Source of the DNA: Terrimesophilobacter bigeumensis
GTDB lineage: Bacteria; Actinomycetota; Actinomycetes; Actinomycetales; Microbacteriaceae
NCBI RefSeq assembly: GCF_039537265.1
Contig: NZ_BAABAE010000001.1
Span: 434,001 to 498,000 of the forward strand
DNA: 64,000 nt
Reading direction: 5' to 3'
Each line of letters begins with the position of its first letter. The stretch's first letter is position 1. Under the pieces are notes generated by a model. That model made no database searches. It saw only the letters and a list, made by a program, of their open reading frames with translations, and was not told where the DNA came from. The translations under genes were made by a program, and so were the position numbers. Positions 47,834 to 60,979 of this stretch are shown here, in pieces.

Positions 47834-48985
47834 CTAGCCTTCGCGCAGCGGCTCGAGGCGGATCTGCAGCAGCTTGTCGTCGCCCGACTTCGGACTCCCC
47901 CGGCCATCCGTGTTGTTGGTGAGCACCCACAGGGTTCCGTTCGGGCCGGCAACCGCGTCGCGCAGCCTGCCGAACTCGCCGGTGAACCAGGCCACAGCAT
48001 CCGCCGCCGGGCCGGGATAGACGGCCCACAGTCGCTGGCCGCGCAGGGCAGCCATGAAGAAGGTGTCGCGCGTGAAGGCCAGACCGCTCGGGCTCGCTTC
48101 GGAGGTCTTCCACTGCAGCACCGGGTCGACGTAGCCTTCGCGCTGGCCGATCCCTTCGACGATCGGCCAGCCGTAGTTCTTGCCCGCCTCGATGCGGTTG
48201 AACTCGTCCCAGGTGTTCTGCCCGAACTCGGATGCCCAGAGCTGCCCGCTCGCATCCCAGGCGAGCCCCTGCGGGTTGCGATGGCCGAGGGTGTAGACGG
48301 GCGAGCCGGGGAACGGGTTGTCGGAGGGGACGGAGCCGTCCGGGTTCAGCCGAAGGATCTTGCCGTTCAGCGAGTTGGCGTCCTGCGAGCGGCTCGGCTG
48401 GCCCGCGTCGCCGGCCGTCGCGTACAGCTTGCCGTCGGGTCCGAACGCGATGCGGCCGCCGTTGTGGTTGCTGGCCTTCGCGATGCCGGTGAGGATCGCC
48501 TCCTGGGCGCCCAGACGGTACGCACCGGGTGCGCCGAGCAGGAGCATCCGCACGATGCGGTTGTCGGAGGCGGACGTGTAGTACGCGTAAAGGTAGCGGG
48601 TGTCGCCGGTCTCGAGCACCGCGAGGCCGAGGAGGCCGCCCTCGCCCCCGTGCGCGACGCCCTCGACGGTGCCGGCGATCCGGGTCGAGCCGGGAGCCGA
48701 ATATTCGACGATGCGAGCGGTGTCGCGCTCGCTGATGAGGGCTGAACCGGATGCGAGGCGCACGATCGACCACGGCGAGGTCAGTCCGGTCACGAGCACC
48801 GTCGGGTCGCCGGCCGGGGTTACCGGCCCGGGCTCGAGCGTCGGCTCGGGCGTGGCCTCGCCCGACGGCGAACCGGATGTCGTGGGCAGGGGCGCCGCGC
48901 TCGGCACGCCCGGCTCGCTGTCCGAGCATCCGGAGAGCAGGAGCAGGCCGGCAACGGCCGCAACCGCCACCCACTGCGTCCTCAC
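47834..48985 (-). CDS. Lipoprotein glucose/sorbosone-type sugar dehydrogenase (PQQ-dependent fold)
   Basis: A six-bladed beta-propeller of the soluble aldose dehydrogenase family (GSDH), lipid-anchored outside the membrane. The 383-residue product has signal plus lipobox (AVAGLLLLSGC), then LTSPWSIVRL, GTVEGVAHGGEGGLLGLAVL, NHNGGRIAFGPDGKLYATAGDAGQPSR, YTLGHRNPQGLAWDASG, EFNRIEAGKNYGWPIVEG, which are PQQ-site and Ca2+ signatures of this family. GTG 48985 was chosen because GAGGG lies about 7 nt upstream; ATG 49000 is possible but its GGGAG is only one nt away. The organism need not make PQQ itself. Substrate sugar not predicted. Confidence 0.88.
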   Translation of the reverse strand: MRTQWVAVAAVAGLLLLSGCSDSEPGVPSAAPLPTTSGSPSGEATPEPTLEPGPVTPAGDPTVLVTGLTSPWSIVRLASGSALISERDTARIVEYSAPGSTRIAGTVEGVAHGGEGGLLGLAVLETGDTRYLYAYYTSASDNRIVRMLLLGAPGAYRLGAQEAILTGIAKASNHNGGRIAFGPDGKLYATAGDAGQPSRSQDANSLNGKILRLNPDGSVPSDNPFPGSPVYTLGHRNPQGLAWDASGQLWASEFGQNTWDEFNRIEAGKNYGWPIVEGIGQREGYVDPVLQWKTSEASPSGLAFTRDTFFMAALRGQRLWAVYPGPAADAVAWFTGEFGRLRDAVAGPNGTLWVLTNNTDGRGSPKSGDDKLLQIRLEPLREG

Positions 48986-49043
48986 CCCGGACCCTCGCAT
49001 GCTCCCATCATTCAGGAGTTCGGTGCCGAGAGGGTGTGAATTC

Positions 49044-49901
49044 TCAGGACCGGGCGCGGAAGATGCCCGCGGAGGGCAGTGGCGAGGCGACGGCGGTCGC
49101 ATCGGTGACGATCGGCGCGCCCGCGATCCAGTCGACGAGCTCCCTGCCGGAGACGACTTTCGCGGGATGCGGCCCGCCGGCGAGCAGGCGCGGCATCCAC
49201 TCGAGCGGGAGCGGACTGGGTGAGCCGGCAAGCACGACATTGCCGAACCGACGGCCCTTGAGCACCTGTGGTTCGGCGAGCGCCGCCACATCTCGGGTGA
49301 CCGATCGCAGGGTCGCGGTCTGCCCGCGTGCGAAGGCGAGGCCCGGGCCGTCCGCGATGTTCACGAGAATGACCCCGTCGCCGGCGAGCAGCGAAACGGC
49401 CTCGCGGTAGAACTCCGCGCTCGTGACGTGCGCCGGGGTCCGTGCGCCGGCGAACACATCGACTATCAGTAGGTCGACGGTGCCATGGAGTCCCGCCGGC
49501 AGCCGGCCCATGACGTCCCTGGCGTCCCCGTAGCGGATGCGGATCGAGGCCTGCCTCGACCAGGGCAGCACCTGGCGCACGAGGTCGACGAGGTCGCTCT
49601 CGAGTTCGATGACCTGCTGCCGCGACCCCGGCCTCGTGGTCTCGATGTAGCGCGGGAGGGTGAGCGCCCCCGCACCCAGGTGCACGGCCGTGATCGGCTC
49701 GCCCGGCATCCGAACGCGGTCGATGACATGGCCCATGCGCTGCACGTACTCGAAGAAGAGCTGCGACGGGTCTTCGACGTTGACGTGCGACTGCGGGGTG
49801 CCGTCGACGACGAGCGTGTAGGAACCCGGCACCCAGTGGTCGGGTTCGATGACCGCGCGGAAGCCGCTCAACTTCAGGACCGCCGACCGATTCTCGTGCA
49901 C
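49044..49901 (-). CDS. Spermidine synthase-like / class I SAM-dependent protein
   Basis: A 285-residue protein with the Rossmann fold of polyamine synthases: motif I-like ITAVHLGAGALTLPRY, the acidic strand QVIELESDLVDLV, VDLLIVDVFAGARTPAH in place of the catalytic DxxD segment, and a C-terminal LPLEWMPRLLAGG. The usual spermidine synthase Tyr/Asp aminopropyl-acceptor residues are not clearly conserved, so the chemistry is uncertain; many actinobacterial members are of unknown function. GTG 49901 sits six nt after a TAGGGT hexamer, giving a leaderless start. It stands alone; a ureohydrolase, also of polyamine metabolism, lies just upstream on the other strand. Confidence 0.8.
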   Translation of the reverse strand: MHENRSAVLKLSGFRAVIEPDHWVPGSYTLVVDGTPQSHVNVEDPSQLFFEYVQRMGHVIDRVRMPGEPITAVHLGAGALTLPRYIETTRPGSRQQVIELESDLVDLVRQVLPWSRQASIRIRYGDARDVMGRLPAGLHGTVDLLIVDVFAGARTPAHVTSAEFYREAVSLLAGDGVILVNIADGPGLAFARGQTATLRSVTRDVAALAEPQVLKGRRFGNVVLAGSPSPLPLEWMPRLLAGGPHPAKVVSGRELVDWIAGAPIVTDATAVASPLPSAGIFRARS

Positions 49902-49907
49902 TCCTCG

Positions 49908-49913
49908 ACCCTA
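49908..49913 (-). promoter_or_regulatory. -10 box of the spermidine synthase-like gene (leaderless)
   Basis: TAGGGT on the minus strand, then six nt, then the GTG at 49901. Confidence 0.5.
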
Positions 49914-50036
49914 GCCAAGGTCGTGACCACTCCCTCACAGGGTTCGGATGTGCGCACACTCCACCGATCGGTTGCGACCACGCGGGGCGCCTCCCGAAGT
50001 GCTGGCATTCTCAGGGGAAACCGGGAGAATAGGAAG

Positions 50037-50291
50037 GTGATCAACGTGACCGAGCCGCAGGTATGGACGATGATCGGCGTCTTCACGGCCCTCATGTTCG
50101 GCATGCTCACCATCGTTTCGACGCTGTTCATCAGGGTCGTGCGCAGCGAGATCAGTGGTATTCGCGGTGAGATCGGTGGCCTGCGTGCAGAGATGAATGC
50201 CCGCTTCGAGACGATGAACCTCAAGATCGACGGCCTCGACCGCGACGTCCAGTTGCTCATGCGCCGAGAGTTCGGCATCGATCGCGAATGA
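50037..50291 (+). CDS. Small membrane-anchored coiled-coil protein
   Basis: An 84-residue protein with a short N-terminus, one TM (VWTMIGVFTALMFGMLTIVSTLFI), and a following amphipathic helix with heptad-like spacing (RSEISGIRGEIGGLRAEMNARFETMNLKIDGLDRDVQLLMRREF), a membrane-bound coiled coil. Similar proteins are common in Actinobacteria and may scaffold membrane complexes; no specific role is known. The GTG at 50037 lies six nt after GAGAAT, a weak leaderless pattern. GTG 50046, with GGAAGG eight nt upstream, is an equally good start. It precedes the ureohydrolase gene. Confidence 0.75.
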   Translation: MINVTEPQVWTMIGVFTALMFGMLTIVSTLFIRVVRSEISGIRGEIGGLRAEMNARFETMNLKIDGLDRDVQLLMRREFGIDRE

Positions 50292-50311
50292 TTGCCGACG
50301 GAGATCGGCAC

Positions 50312-50317
50312 TAGTGT
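50312..50317 (+). promoter_or_regulatory. -10 box of the ureohydrolase gene (leaderless)
   Basis: TAGTGT, then seven nt, then ATG 50325. Confidence 0.5.
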
Positions 50318-50324
50318 CGAGGCC

Positions 50325-51341
50325 ATGAGCACCGGATCGCAGAAACCCGGACCGAAGCGCGACCTCCCGCCCGGCCTGCGCGCCCAGCTCGACGCATCCT
50401 CCTTCCAGGGTCCGGCGACCTTCGGCATGCGGCCTCTCCTGACCGAGCCCGAGCAGCTCGATGAGTGGCAGCCGGATGTCGCGATCGTCGGCGCCCCCTG
50501 GGATGACAACACGACCAACCGGCCCGGCGCCCGCTTCGGCCCGAGGGCGATGAGGGCGAACGCCTACGACCCCGGCACCTACCACCTCGACCTTCAGGTC
50601 GAGATGTTCGACCACCTCGAGGTCGTCGACTACGGCGACGCCATCATGAGCCACGGTATGTGGGAGCCGTCGAAGGAGGCCATCCACCAGCGGGTGGCCG
50701 AGATCGCGAGCCGGGGGATCATCCCGATCATCCTGGGCGGCGACCACTCGATCACCTGGCCCGCCGCGACCGCCGTCGCCGAGCACCACGGCTTCGGCAA
50801 GGTGGGCATGATCCACTTCGACGCCCACGCCGACACGGCGGAGCACATCGACGGAAACCTCGCGAGCCACGGCTCCCCCATGCGTCGGCTCATCGAGTCC
50901 GGTGCGATCCCGGGCCACAACTTCATCCAGGTCGGCCTGCGCGGGTACTGGCCCGGCGAGGAGGACCAGAAGTGGATGCGCGACAACGGTCTTCGCCACC
51001 ACCCCATGCAGGAGATCTGGGAGCGGGGCGCAAAGGAGGTCATGAAGGATGTCGTGGCCGAGGCACTCGACGGCACCGACGCGATCTACCTCTCTATTGA
51101 CATCGACGTGCTCGACCCCGGCTTCGCACCGGCCACGGGGACGCCGGCGCCGGGGGGCTTCGCCCCCATCGACCTGCTGCGCATCGTGCGTCAGATCGTG
51201 CTCGACACGAACGTCGTGGCGATGGATGTCATGGAGGTAGCCCCCGCCTACGACCACGCGGACATCACGATCAACAACGCGCACGGCCTCATCTGGGAGG
51301 CGCTCGCCGCGATGGCTTACCGCAGAAAGAACGGGTTATAG
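50325..51341 (+). CDS. Ureohydrolase of the agmatinase/arginase family
   Basis: Hydrolyses a guanidino group to urea, most likely agmatine to putrescine. The 338-residue enzyme contains all binuclear-Mn motifs: GGDHSITWP, HFDAHADTAE, and SIDIDVLDPGFAPATGTPAPGG, with the Pro-Gly-Gly end typical of agmatinase-type members. Its N-terminal 40 residues are extra compared with short agmatinases. ATG 50325 was chosen because TAGTGT precedes it by seven nt; an upstream TTG would overlap the previous gene's end. Related guanidinobutyrase and proclavaminate amidinohydrolase share these motifs, so the substrate is not certain. It is 34 nt downstream of the small coiled-coil gene. Confidence 0.9.
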   Translation: MSTGSQKPGPKRDLPPGLRAQLDASSFQGPATFGMRPLLTEPEQLDEWQPDVAIVGAPWDDNTTNRPGARFGPRAMRANAYDPGTYHLDLQVEMFDHLEVVDYGDAIMSHGMWEPSKEAIHQRVAEIASRGIIPIILGGDHSITWPAATAVAEHHGFGKVGMIHFDAHADTAEHIDGNLASHGSPMRRLIESGAIPGHNFIQVGLRGYWPGEEDQKWMRDNGLRHHPMQEIWERGAKEVMKDVVAEALDGTDAIYLSIDIDVLDPGFAPATGTPAPGGFAPIDLLRIVRQIVLDTNVVAMDVMEVAPAYDHADITINNAHGLIWEALAAMAYRRKNGL

Positions 51342-51371
51342 CGCAGAATCCGGATTCGGTCAAGAATTAAG

Positions 51372-51400
51372 TAGACAGATTCGGCTTTCCGACCTATAGT
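51372..51400 (+). promoter_or_regulatory. rpoBC promoter
   Basis: TAGACA (51372-51377), 17-nt spacer, TATAGT (51395-51400): the best sigma-70-type promoter in the window. It leaves a leader of about 158 nt before the rpoB TTG start, with short inverted repeats (GGCC...GGCC just before the RBS). No attenuator was identified. Confidence 0.75.
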
Positions 51401-51564
51401 TGTTCTTTGCGCTCCCAGATAATCTCTGCCTTCATATTGCGGTCGGCTGCGCATGTCCGGACACCACGGTCCAGGGCATAACCCTATGGGGTTCTGGCGA
51501 GTCGTGAAGCCCACATATCACCGACTGTAACCGGCCTTTTAGCGAGGCCCCGGAGGTTATTTCC

Positions 51565-54500
51565 TTGGCTGCTGCGCGCAACGCATCCACCTCGAATTCA
51601 TCCAAGAAGCCCCTCAAGAACGGTCGCTCGGCAGAGCGTCTCTCGTTCGCGAAGATCACCGACACCCTGACGGTTCCCGATCTGCTCGCACTGCAGACCG
51701 AGAGCTTCGACTGGCTCGTCGGCAATGAGCTGTGGGTCCAGCGCGCCGCGGAGGCGAAAGCCGCCGGACGCCAGGACCTGCCCGCCCTTACCGGCCTCGA
51801 GGAGATCTTCGAGGAGATCTCCCCCATCGAGGACCTCGGCGAGACGATGCAGCTCTCCTTCACGAACCCGTTCCTCGAGGAGAAGAAGTACACGATCGAC
51901 GAGTGCAAGGAGAAGGGCAAGACCTACTCCGCCCCGCTCTACGTCGAGGCCGAGTTCATGAACCACCTCACTGGTGAGATCAAGACCCAGACCGTGTTCA
52001 TGGGCGACTTCCCGCTCATGACCCCGAAGGGCACCTTCGTCATCAACGGCACGGAGCGCGTCGTCGTCTCCCAGCTGGTCCGCTCCCCCGGGGTCTACTT
52101 CGACCGCGCCCAGGAGAAGACCTCGGACAAGGACATCTACTCCGCCCGCATCATCCCGAGCCGTGGCGCATGGCTCGAGTTCGAGATCGACAAGCGCGAC
52201 CAGGTCGGCGTGCGCATCGACCGCAAGCGCAAGCAGTCGGTGACCGTCTTCCTCAAGGCGCTCGGCATGACGAGCGAGGACATCCTCGAGGCCTTCAAGG
52301 GCTACGCCTCGATCGAGGCCACTCTCGAGAAGGACACCATCCTCACCAAGGAGGAGGCGCTCAAGGACATCTACCGCAAGCTTCGTCCGGGCGAGCAGGT
52401 CGCCGCCGAGGCTGCCCGTGCGCTGCTCGACAACTTCTACTTCAACCCGAAGCGCTACGACCTTGCGAAGGTCGGTCGTTACAAGATCAACCGCAAGCTC
52501 GGGATCGAGGCCCCGCTGTCGAACTCGGTGCTCAGCCAGGACGACATCATCGCGACGATCAAGTACCTCGTCGCGCTCCACGAGGAGCAGAAGACGATCC
52601 AGGGCACCCGTGACGGCAAGAAGGTGGACATCCGCCTCGACGTCGACGACATCGACCACTTCGGCAACCGCCGCATCCGCGCGGTCGGCGAGCTCATCCA
52701 GAACCAGGTGCGCACCGGTCTCTCCCGCATGGAGCGCGTCGTGCGCGAGCGGATGACGACCCAGGACATCGAGGCGATCACGCCCCAGACGCTCATCAAC
52801 GTGCGTCCGGTCGTCGCGGCGATCAAGGAGTTCTTCGGAACCTCCCAGCTCTCGCAGTTCATGGACCAGAACAACCCGCTCGCGGGCCTGACCCACAAGC
52901 GCCGTCTGTCGGCGCTCGGCCCCGGCGGCCTCTCCCGCGAGCGCGCCGGCGTCGAGGTCCGCGACGTGCACCCGAGCCACTACGGCCGCATGTGCCCGAT
53001 CGAGACCCCTGAAGGCCCGAACATCGGCCTCATCGGCTCGCTCGCATCCTTCGCGCGCATCAACTCGTTCGGGTTCATCGAGACCCCGTACCGCCGCGTC
53101 GTCAAGGGCAAGGTCACCGACACGATGGACTACCTGACCGCCTCCGAGGAGGACGAGTTCGTCGTCGCCCAGGCCAACGCGCCGCTCACGGGCGACTCGC
53201 ACTTCGCCGAGGACCGCGTCCTCGCCCGCTCGAAGGGCGGGGAGGTCGACCTGTTCCCGGTCGAGGAGATCGGCTACATGGATGTCTCCCCGCGCCAGAT
53301 GGTGTCGGTCGCTACCTCCCTCATCCCGTTCCTCGAGCACGACGACGCGAACCGCGCCCTCATGGGTGCGAACATGCAGCGCCAGGCCGTCCCGCTCCTG
53401 ATGAGCGAGAGCCCGCTCGTCGGGACCGGCATGGAGGGCTACGCCGCGGTCGACGCGGGTGACGTCCTCACCGCCGACAAGCCGGGCGTCGTCTCCGAGG
53501 TCTCGGCGGATGTCATCACGGTCCAGCTCGACGCGGGCGGCACCCAGGACTACTACCTCCGCAAGTTCGACCGCTCCAACCAGGGCACGAGCTACAACCA
53601 CCGGGTCGTCGTCAACGCGGGTGACCGCGTCGAGGCCGGCGAGGTCCTCGCCGACGGCCCCGCCACGGAGAACGGCGAGCTCGCGCTCGGCAAGAACCTT
53701 CTCGTCGCGTTCATGCCGTGGGAGGGGCACAACTTCGAGGACGCCATCATCCTCAGCCAGAACCTGGTGAAGGATGACGTGCTCAGCTCGATCCACATCG
53801 AGGAGTACGAGGTCGACGCCCGCGACACCAAGCTCGGCAAGGAGGAGATCACCCGTGACCTCCCCAACGTGAGCCCGGAGCTGCTGGCCGACCTCGACGA
53901 GCGCGGCATCATCCGCATCGGCGCCGAGGTCCGCCCCGGCGACATCCTCGTCGGCAAGGTCACGCCGAAGGGCGAGACCGAGCTCTCCGCCGAGGAGCGA
54001 CTGCTCCGCGCGATCTTCAACGAGAAGAGCCGCGAGGTCCGTGACACGAGCCTCAAGGTGCCTCACGGTGAAGAGGGAACGATCATCGGCGTCAAGGTGT
54101 TCGACGCGACCGACGGCGACGACGAGCTCGGCTCGGGCGTCAACCAGCGCGTGGTCGTGTTCATCGCCCAGAAGCGCAAGATCACCGAGGGCGACAAGCT
54201 CGCGGGCCGTCACGGCAACAAGGGCGTCATCGCGAAGATCCTGCCCGTCGAGGACATGCCGTTCCTCGCGGACGGCACCCCGGTCGACGTGATCCTGAAC
54301 CCGCTCGGCATCCCCGGCCGGATGAACTTCGGCCAGGTGCTCGAGACGCACCTCGGCTGGGTCGCCAAGCAGGGCTGGGAGGTCGAGGGCAAGCCCAAGT
54401 GGGCCGCTCGTCTTCCCGAGGCCGCGCACAAGGCAGCCCCCGGCACGAAGGTCGCCACCCCGGTGTTCGACGGCGCGCTCGAGGCGGAGATCGAGGGACT

Positions 54501-55071
54501 CCTCGACTCGACGCTTCCCACCCGTGACGGTGAGCGCCTCATCGACTCGACCGGCAAGACGCGCCTGTTCGACGGCCGCAGCGGCGAGCCGTTCCCGGAG
54601 CCGATCTCGGTCGGGTACATGTACATCCTCAAGCTGCACCACCTTGTCGACGACAAGATCCATGCACGCTCGACGGGCCCGTACTCGATGATCACGCAGC
54701 AGCCGCTCGGCGGTAAGGCTCAGTTCGGCGGCCAGCGGTTCGGCGAGATGGAGGTGTGGGCCCTCGAGGCCTACGGTGCCGCCTACGCACTCCAGGAGCT
54801 GCTCACGATCAAGTCCGACGACATCCTCGGCCGCGTCAAGGTGTACGAGGCGATCGTCAAGGGCGAGAACATCCAGGAGCCCGGTATCCCCGAGAGCTTC
54901 AAGGTGCTCATCAAGGAGATGCAGTCGCTGTGCCTCAACGTCGAAGTGCTTTCGGCGGACGGCACGGCGGTGAGCCTCAAGGACACGGATGACGAGGTCT
55001 TCCGCGCCGCAGAGGAGCTCGGCATCAACATCTCCGCCCGGTTCGAGAACTCGTCGATCGACGAGATCTGA
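51565..55071 (+). CDS. rpoB: DNA-directed RNA polymerase subunit beta
   Basis: Beta subunit of RNA polymerase, forming half of the active-site cleft. The 1168-residue product matches actinobacterial RpoB length. The rifampicin region around residues 427-455 reads GTSQLSQFMDQNNPLAGLTHKRRLSALGPGG, with wild-type residues at the usual resistance positions (Asp, His, Ser), so rifampicin sensitivity is predicted. Other blocks include RMCPIETPEGPNIGLIGSL, AGRHGNKGVIA and the C-terminal clamp. TTG start, supported by GGAGG eight nt upstream. Downstream rpoC follows after 47 nt in the same operon. Confidence 0.99.
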   Translation: MAAARNASTSNSSKKPLKNGRSAERLSFAKITDTLTVPDLLALQTESFDWLVGNELWVQRAAEAKAAGRQDLPALTGLEEIFEEISPIEDLGETMQLSFTNPFLEEKKYTIDECKEKGKTYSAPLYVEAEFMNHLTGEIKTQTVFMGDFPLMTPKGTFVINGTERVVVSQLVRSPGVYFDRAQEKTSDKDIYSARIIPSRGAWLEFEIDKRDQVGVRIDRKRKQSVTVFLKALGMTSEDILEAFKGYASIEATLEKDTILTKEEALKDIYRKLRPGEQVAAEAARALLDNFYFNPKRYDLAKVGRYKINRKLGIEAPLSNSVLSQDDIIATIKYLVALHEEQKTIQGTRDGKKVDIRLDVDDIDHFGNRRIRAVGELIQNQVRTGLSRMERVVRERMTTQDIEAITPQTLINVRPVVAAIKEFFGTSQLSQFMDQNNPLAGLTHKRRLSALGPGGLSRERAGVEVRDVHPSHYGRMCPIETPEGPNIGLIGSLASFARINSFGFIETPYRRVVKGKVTDTMDYLTASEEDEFVVAQANAPLTGDSHFAEDRVLARSKGGEVDLFPVEEIGYMDVSPRQMVSVATSLIPFLEHDDANRALMGANMQRQAVPLLMSESPLVGTGMEGYAAVDAGDVLTADKPGVVSEVSADVITVQLDAGGTQDYYLRKFDRSNQGTSYNHRVVVNAGDRVEAGEVLADGPATENGELALGKNLLVAFMPWEGHNFEDAIILSQNLVKDDVLSSIHIEEYEVDARDTKLGKEEITRDLPNVSPELLADLDERGIIRIGAEVRPGDILVGKVTPKGETELSAEERLLRAIFNEKSREVRDTSLKVPHGEEGTIIGVKVFDATDGDDELGSGVNQRVVVFIAQKRKITEGDKLAGRHGNKGVIAKILPVEDMPFLADGTPVDVILNPLGIPGRMNFGQVLETHLGWVAKQGWEVEGKPKWAARLPEAAHKAAPGTKVATPVFDGALEAEIEGLLDSTLPTRDGERLIDSTGKTRLFDGRSGEPFPEPISVGYMYILKLHHLVDDKIHARSTGPYSMITQQPLGGKAQFGGQRFGEMEVWALEAYGAAYALQELLTIKSDDILGRVKVYEAIVKGENIQEPGIPESFKVLIKEMQSLCLNVEVLSADGTAVSLKDTDDEVFRAAEELGINISARFENSSIDEI

Positions 55072-55118
55072 ACCCGGCCCATCAACGAATTCGAAAATTT
55101 CAGGCACTAGGAGAGACA

Positions 55119-58997
<3,879 letters not shown>

Positions 58998-59042
58998 CCG
59001 CTGGGGGTGCGCAGCTCGGATAGTCGATCTGCGAGCGAGTTC

Positions 59043-59087
59043 TGAGAGCCTGGACCGGCCCGTTCTTCGGGCCGGCCCAGGCTCTCA
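59043..59087 (+). terminator. Terminator hairpin of the rpoBC operon
   Basis: Long stem: arm TGAGAGCCTGGACCGGCCCG (59043-59062) pairs with its near-complement (59068-59087) around TTCTT; one mismatch. No T-run, typical of actinobacterial terminators. It lies 46 nt after the rpoC stop. Confidence 0.85.
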
Positions 59088-59184
59088 ATGCCTGAGTGGA
59101 GTCGCGGCGAAGGTCAGAAATGGCCTTCGCTCCCAGCTCCCGCGCGCGTGTACCCCCCAATAGCGGGTATGGCATGTAACGACA

Positions 59185-59210
59185 CGCCGAGTTAGATTGG
59201 GAACTCGGCG
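59185..59210 (+). promoter_or_regulatory. Inverted repeat around a -10 box before pilB
   Basis: CGCCGAGTT (59185-59193) and AACTCGGCG (59202-59210) form a perfect 9-bp dyad with an 8-nt loop. A -10-like TAGATT overlaps the left arm and loop (59193-59198). It could be an operator or a leader hairpin for the pilus genes. Confidence 0.6.
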
Positions 59211-59277
59211 CAGTGTTCTCGCTCCACCCGACGCGGGAGGTGCGCTGTTCGGGGGAACAACTTTAGGGAGGAGTTCC

Positions 59278-60948
59278 GTGGCTTCCTTGACGGAGATTCT
59301 GATTCTACGCGGCGTCATGCCGATCGAGAGTCTCGATAGCATTCCTGGCGGTTGGGGCGAGGAGGAACTCTCCGTTCGCGCCCTTGTCGAGCAGGGGGTG
59401 CTCACTGAAGCCCAAGTGGCTTCCGCGCGCGCGGCCCAGGCGGGTCTGCCGTTCGTGGAGCTGCTGGAATACCCGGTCGATCGCACTGCAGTATCTCTCG
59501 TCGCAGCTTCGCTGTGCCGTCGTCACGAAGTGTTGCCGATCGCCATGAGTGAGGACTCCCTAACTCTTGCCATGGTCGACCCTGGAAACGTCTTCGCCAT
59601 TGACGATGTGCGCGCAGCGACGCGACTGCAGATCCATCTCGTCGTTGCCGAGCGCAGCGACCTGATCAGTGCGATCGACCGTTTCCACCGCGCCGACGGC
59701 GAACTCAGCGACCTCACCACCGAACTCGAGGAGGAGAGCGCCGGTACCGACCTGGCACTCGCGGGCCAACAGGAGGCGCAGCAGGATGACGCGCCCATCG
59801 TGCGTTTCGTCAACCTGCTCATCAGCCAGGCCATCCAGGACCGCGCGTCGGACATCCACATCGAGCCGGCCGAGCGCCAGCTCAACGTGCGCTACCGCAT
59901 CGACGGTGTGCTGCACGAGATGCAGCAGGCGCCGAAGGCGATCCAGAACGGCGTCATCTCGCGCCTCAAGATCATGAGCGACATCGACATCGCCGAGCGC
60001 CGCAAGCCGCAGGACGGCCGCATGTCGGTGAGCCATGGCGGCCGCAAGATCGACCTCCGGGTGGCGACGCTGCCGACGGTGTGGGGCGAGAAGGTCGTCA
60101 TGCGTATTCTCGACAACGCGGAGTCGACGATGTCGCTGGGCGACCTCGCGATGCTTGACGAGAACATGGCGGCGTACCGGGCGTCGTTCACGAAGCCGTA
60201 CGGCATGATCCTCGTCACCGGTCCGACCGGTTCCGGCAAGTCGACGACTCTCTACACGACGCTGCACGCCGTGGCGAAGCCGGAGATCAACGTCATCACC
60301 GTCGAGGACCCGGTCGAGTACCGGATGCCCGGCATCAACCAGGTGCAGGTCAACCCGAAGGCCGGTCTCACCTTCGCGAGCGCGCTGCGCAGCATCCTGC
60401 GGTCCGACCCGGATGTCGTGCTCCTCGGTGAGATCCGCGACCACGAGACCGCGCAGATCGCCATCGAGGCCGCCCTCACCGGCCACCTCGTGCTCTCCAC
60501 TCTGCACACCAACGACGCGCCGAGCGCCGTGACCCGTCTCACCGAGATGGAGATCGAGCCGTTCCTCGTCGGGTCGGCCCTCGACTGCGTGGTCGCCCAG
60601 CGCCTCGCGCGCCGGCTCTGCGACCGCTGCAAGGAGTCGTACCAGCCGAACCCGGCCGAGCTCGTGAACCTGCGGGTCGGGTTCGAGCCGAGCCAGCCGA
60701 TCCCGACGCTGTTCCGCCCGGTCGGCTGCCAGACCTGCTCCGGCACCGGTTACCGGGGCCGTATCGCCGTTCATGAGGTCATGACGGTGACCGAGGAGAT
60801 CGAGCGTCTCGCCGTGGATCGCGCTTCCGCCGCCGACATCGCCCGCACCGCCCGCTCGCAGGGGATGATCCCGCTGCGGATGGATGGCTGGATGAAGGCC
60901 CAGATGGGCCTCACCTCGGTGGAAGAGATTCTGAGAGTCGTCGCCTGA
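59278..60948 (+). CDS. pilB: Type IV pilus assembly ATPase PilB
   Basis: Hexameric ATPase that powers pilus extension. The 556-residue protein has an N-terminal MshEN-like part (LTEILILRGVMPIES ... LVEQGVLTEAQVASARAAQ), the PilB core with ASDIHIEPAERQLNVRYRIDG, Walker A GPTGSGKS, aspartate/histidine boxes VEDPVEYR and TGHLVLSTLHTN, Walker B region and the tetracysteine zinc site (CDRCKES ... CQTCSGTGYRGR). GTG start with AGGGAGGAG a few nt upstream. pilT follows after 31 nt. Gram-positive pilus systems of this kind occur in some Actinobacteria. Confidence 0.96.
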   Translation: MASLTEILILRGVMPIESLDSIPGGWGEEELSVRALVEQGVLTEAQVASARAAQAGLPFVELLEYPVDRTAVSLVAASLCRRHEVLPIAMSEDSLTLAMVDPGNVFAIDDVRAATRLQIHLVVAERSDLISAIDRFHRADGELSDLTTELEEESAGTDLALAGQQEAQQDDAPIVRFVNLLISQAIQDRASDIHIEPAERQLNVRYRIDGVLHEMQQAPKAIQNGVISRLKIMSDIDIAERRKPQDGRMSVSHGGRKIDLRVATLPTVWGEKVVMRILDNAESTMSLGDLAMLDENMAAYRASFTKPYGMILVTGPTGSGKSTTLYTTLHAVAKPEINVITVEDPVEYRMPGINQVQVNPKAGLTFASALRSILRSDPDVVLLGEIRDHETAQIAIEAALTGHLVLSTLHTNDAPSAVTRLTEMEIEPFLVGSALDCVVAQRLARRLCDRCKESYQPNPAELVNLRVGFEPSQPIPTLFRPVGCQTCSGTGYRGRIAVHEVMTVTEEIERLAVDRASAADIARTARSQGMIPLRMDGWMKAQMGLTSVEEILRVVA

Positions 60949-60979
60949 GTTCAGGCGGAAAGGTCCTTGGGGGTACCTG

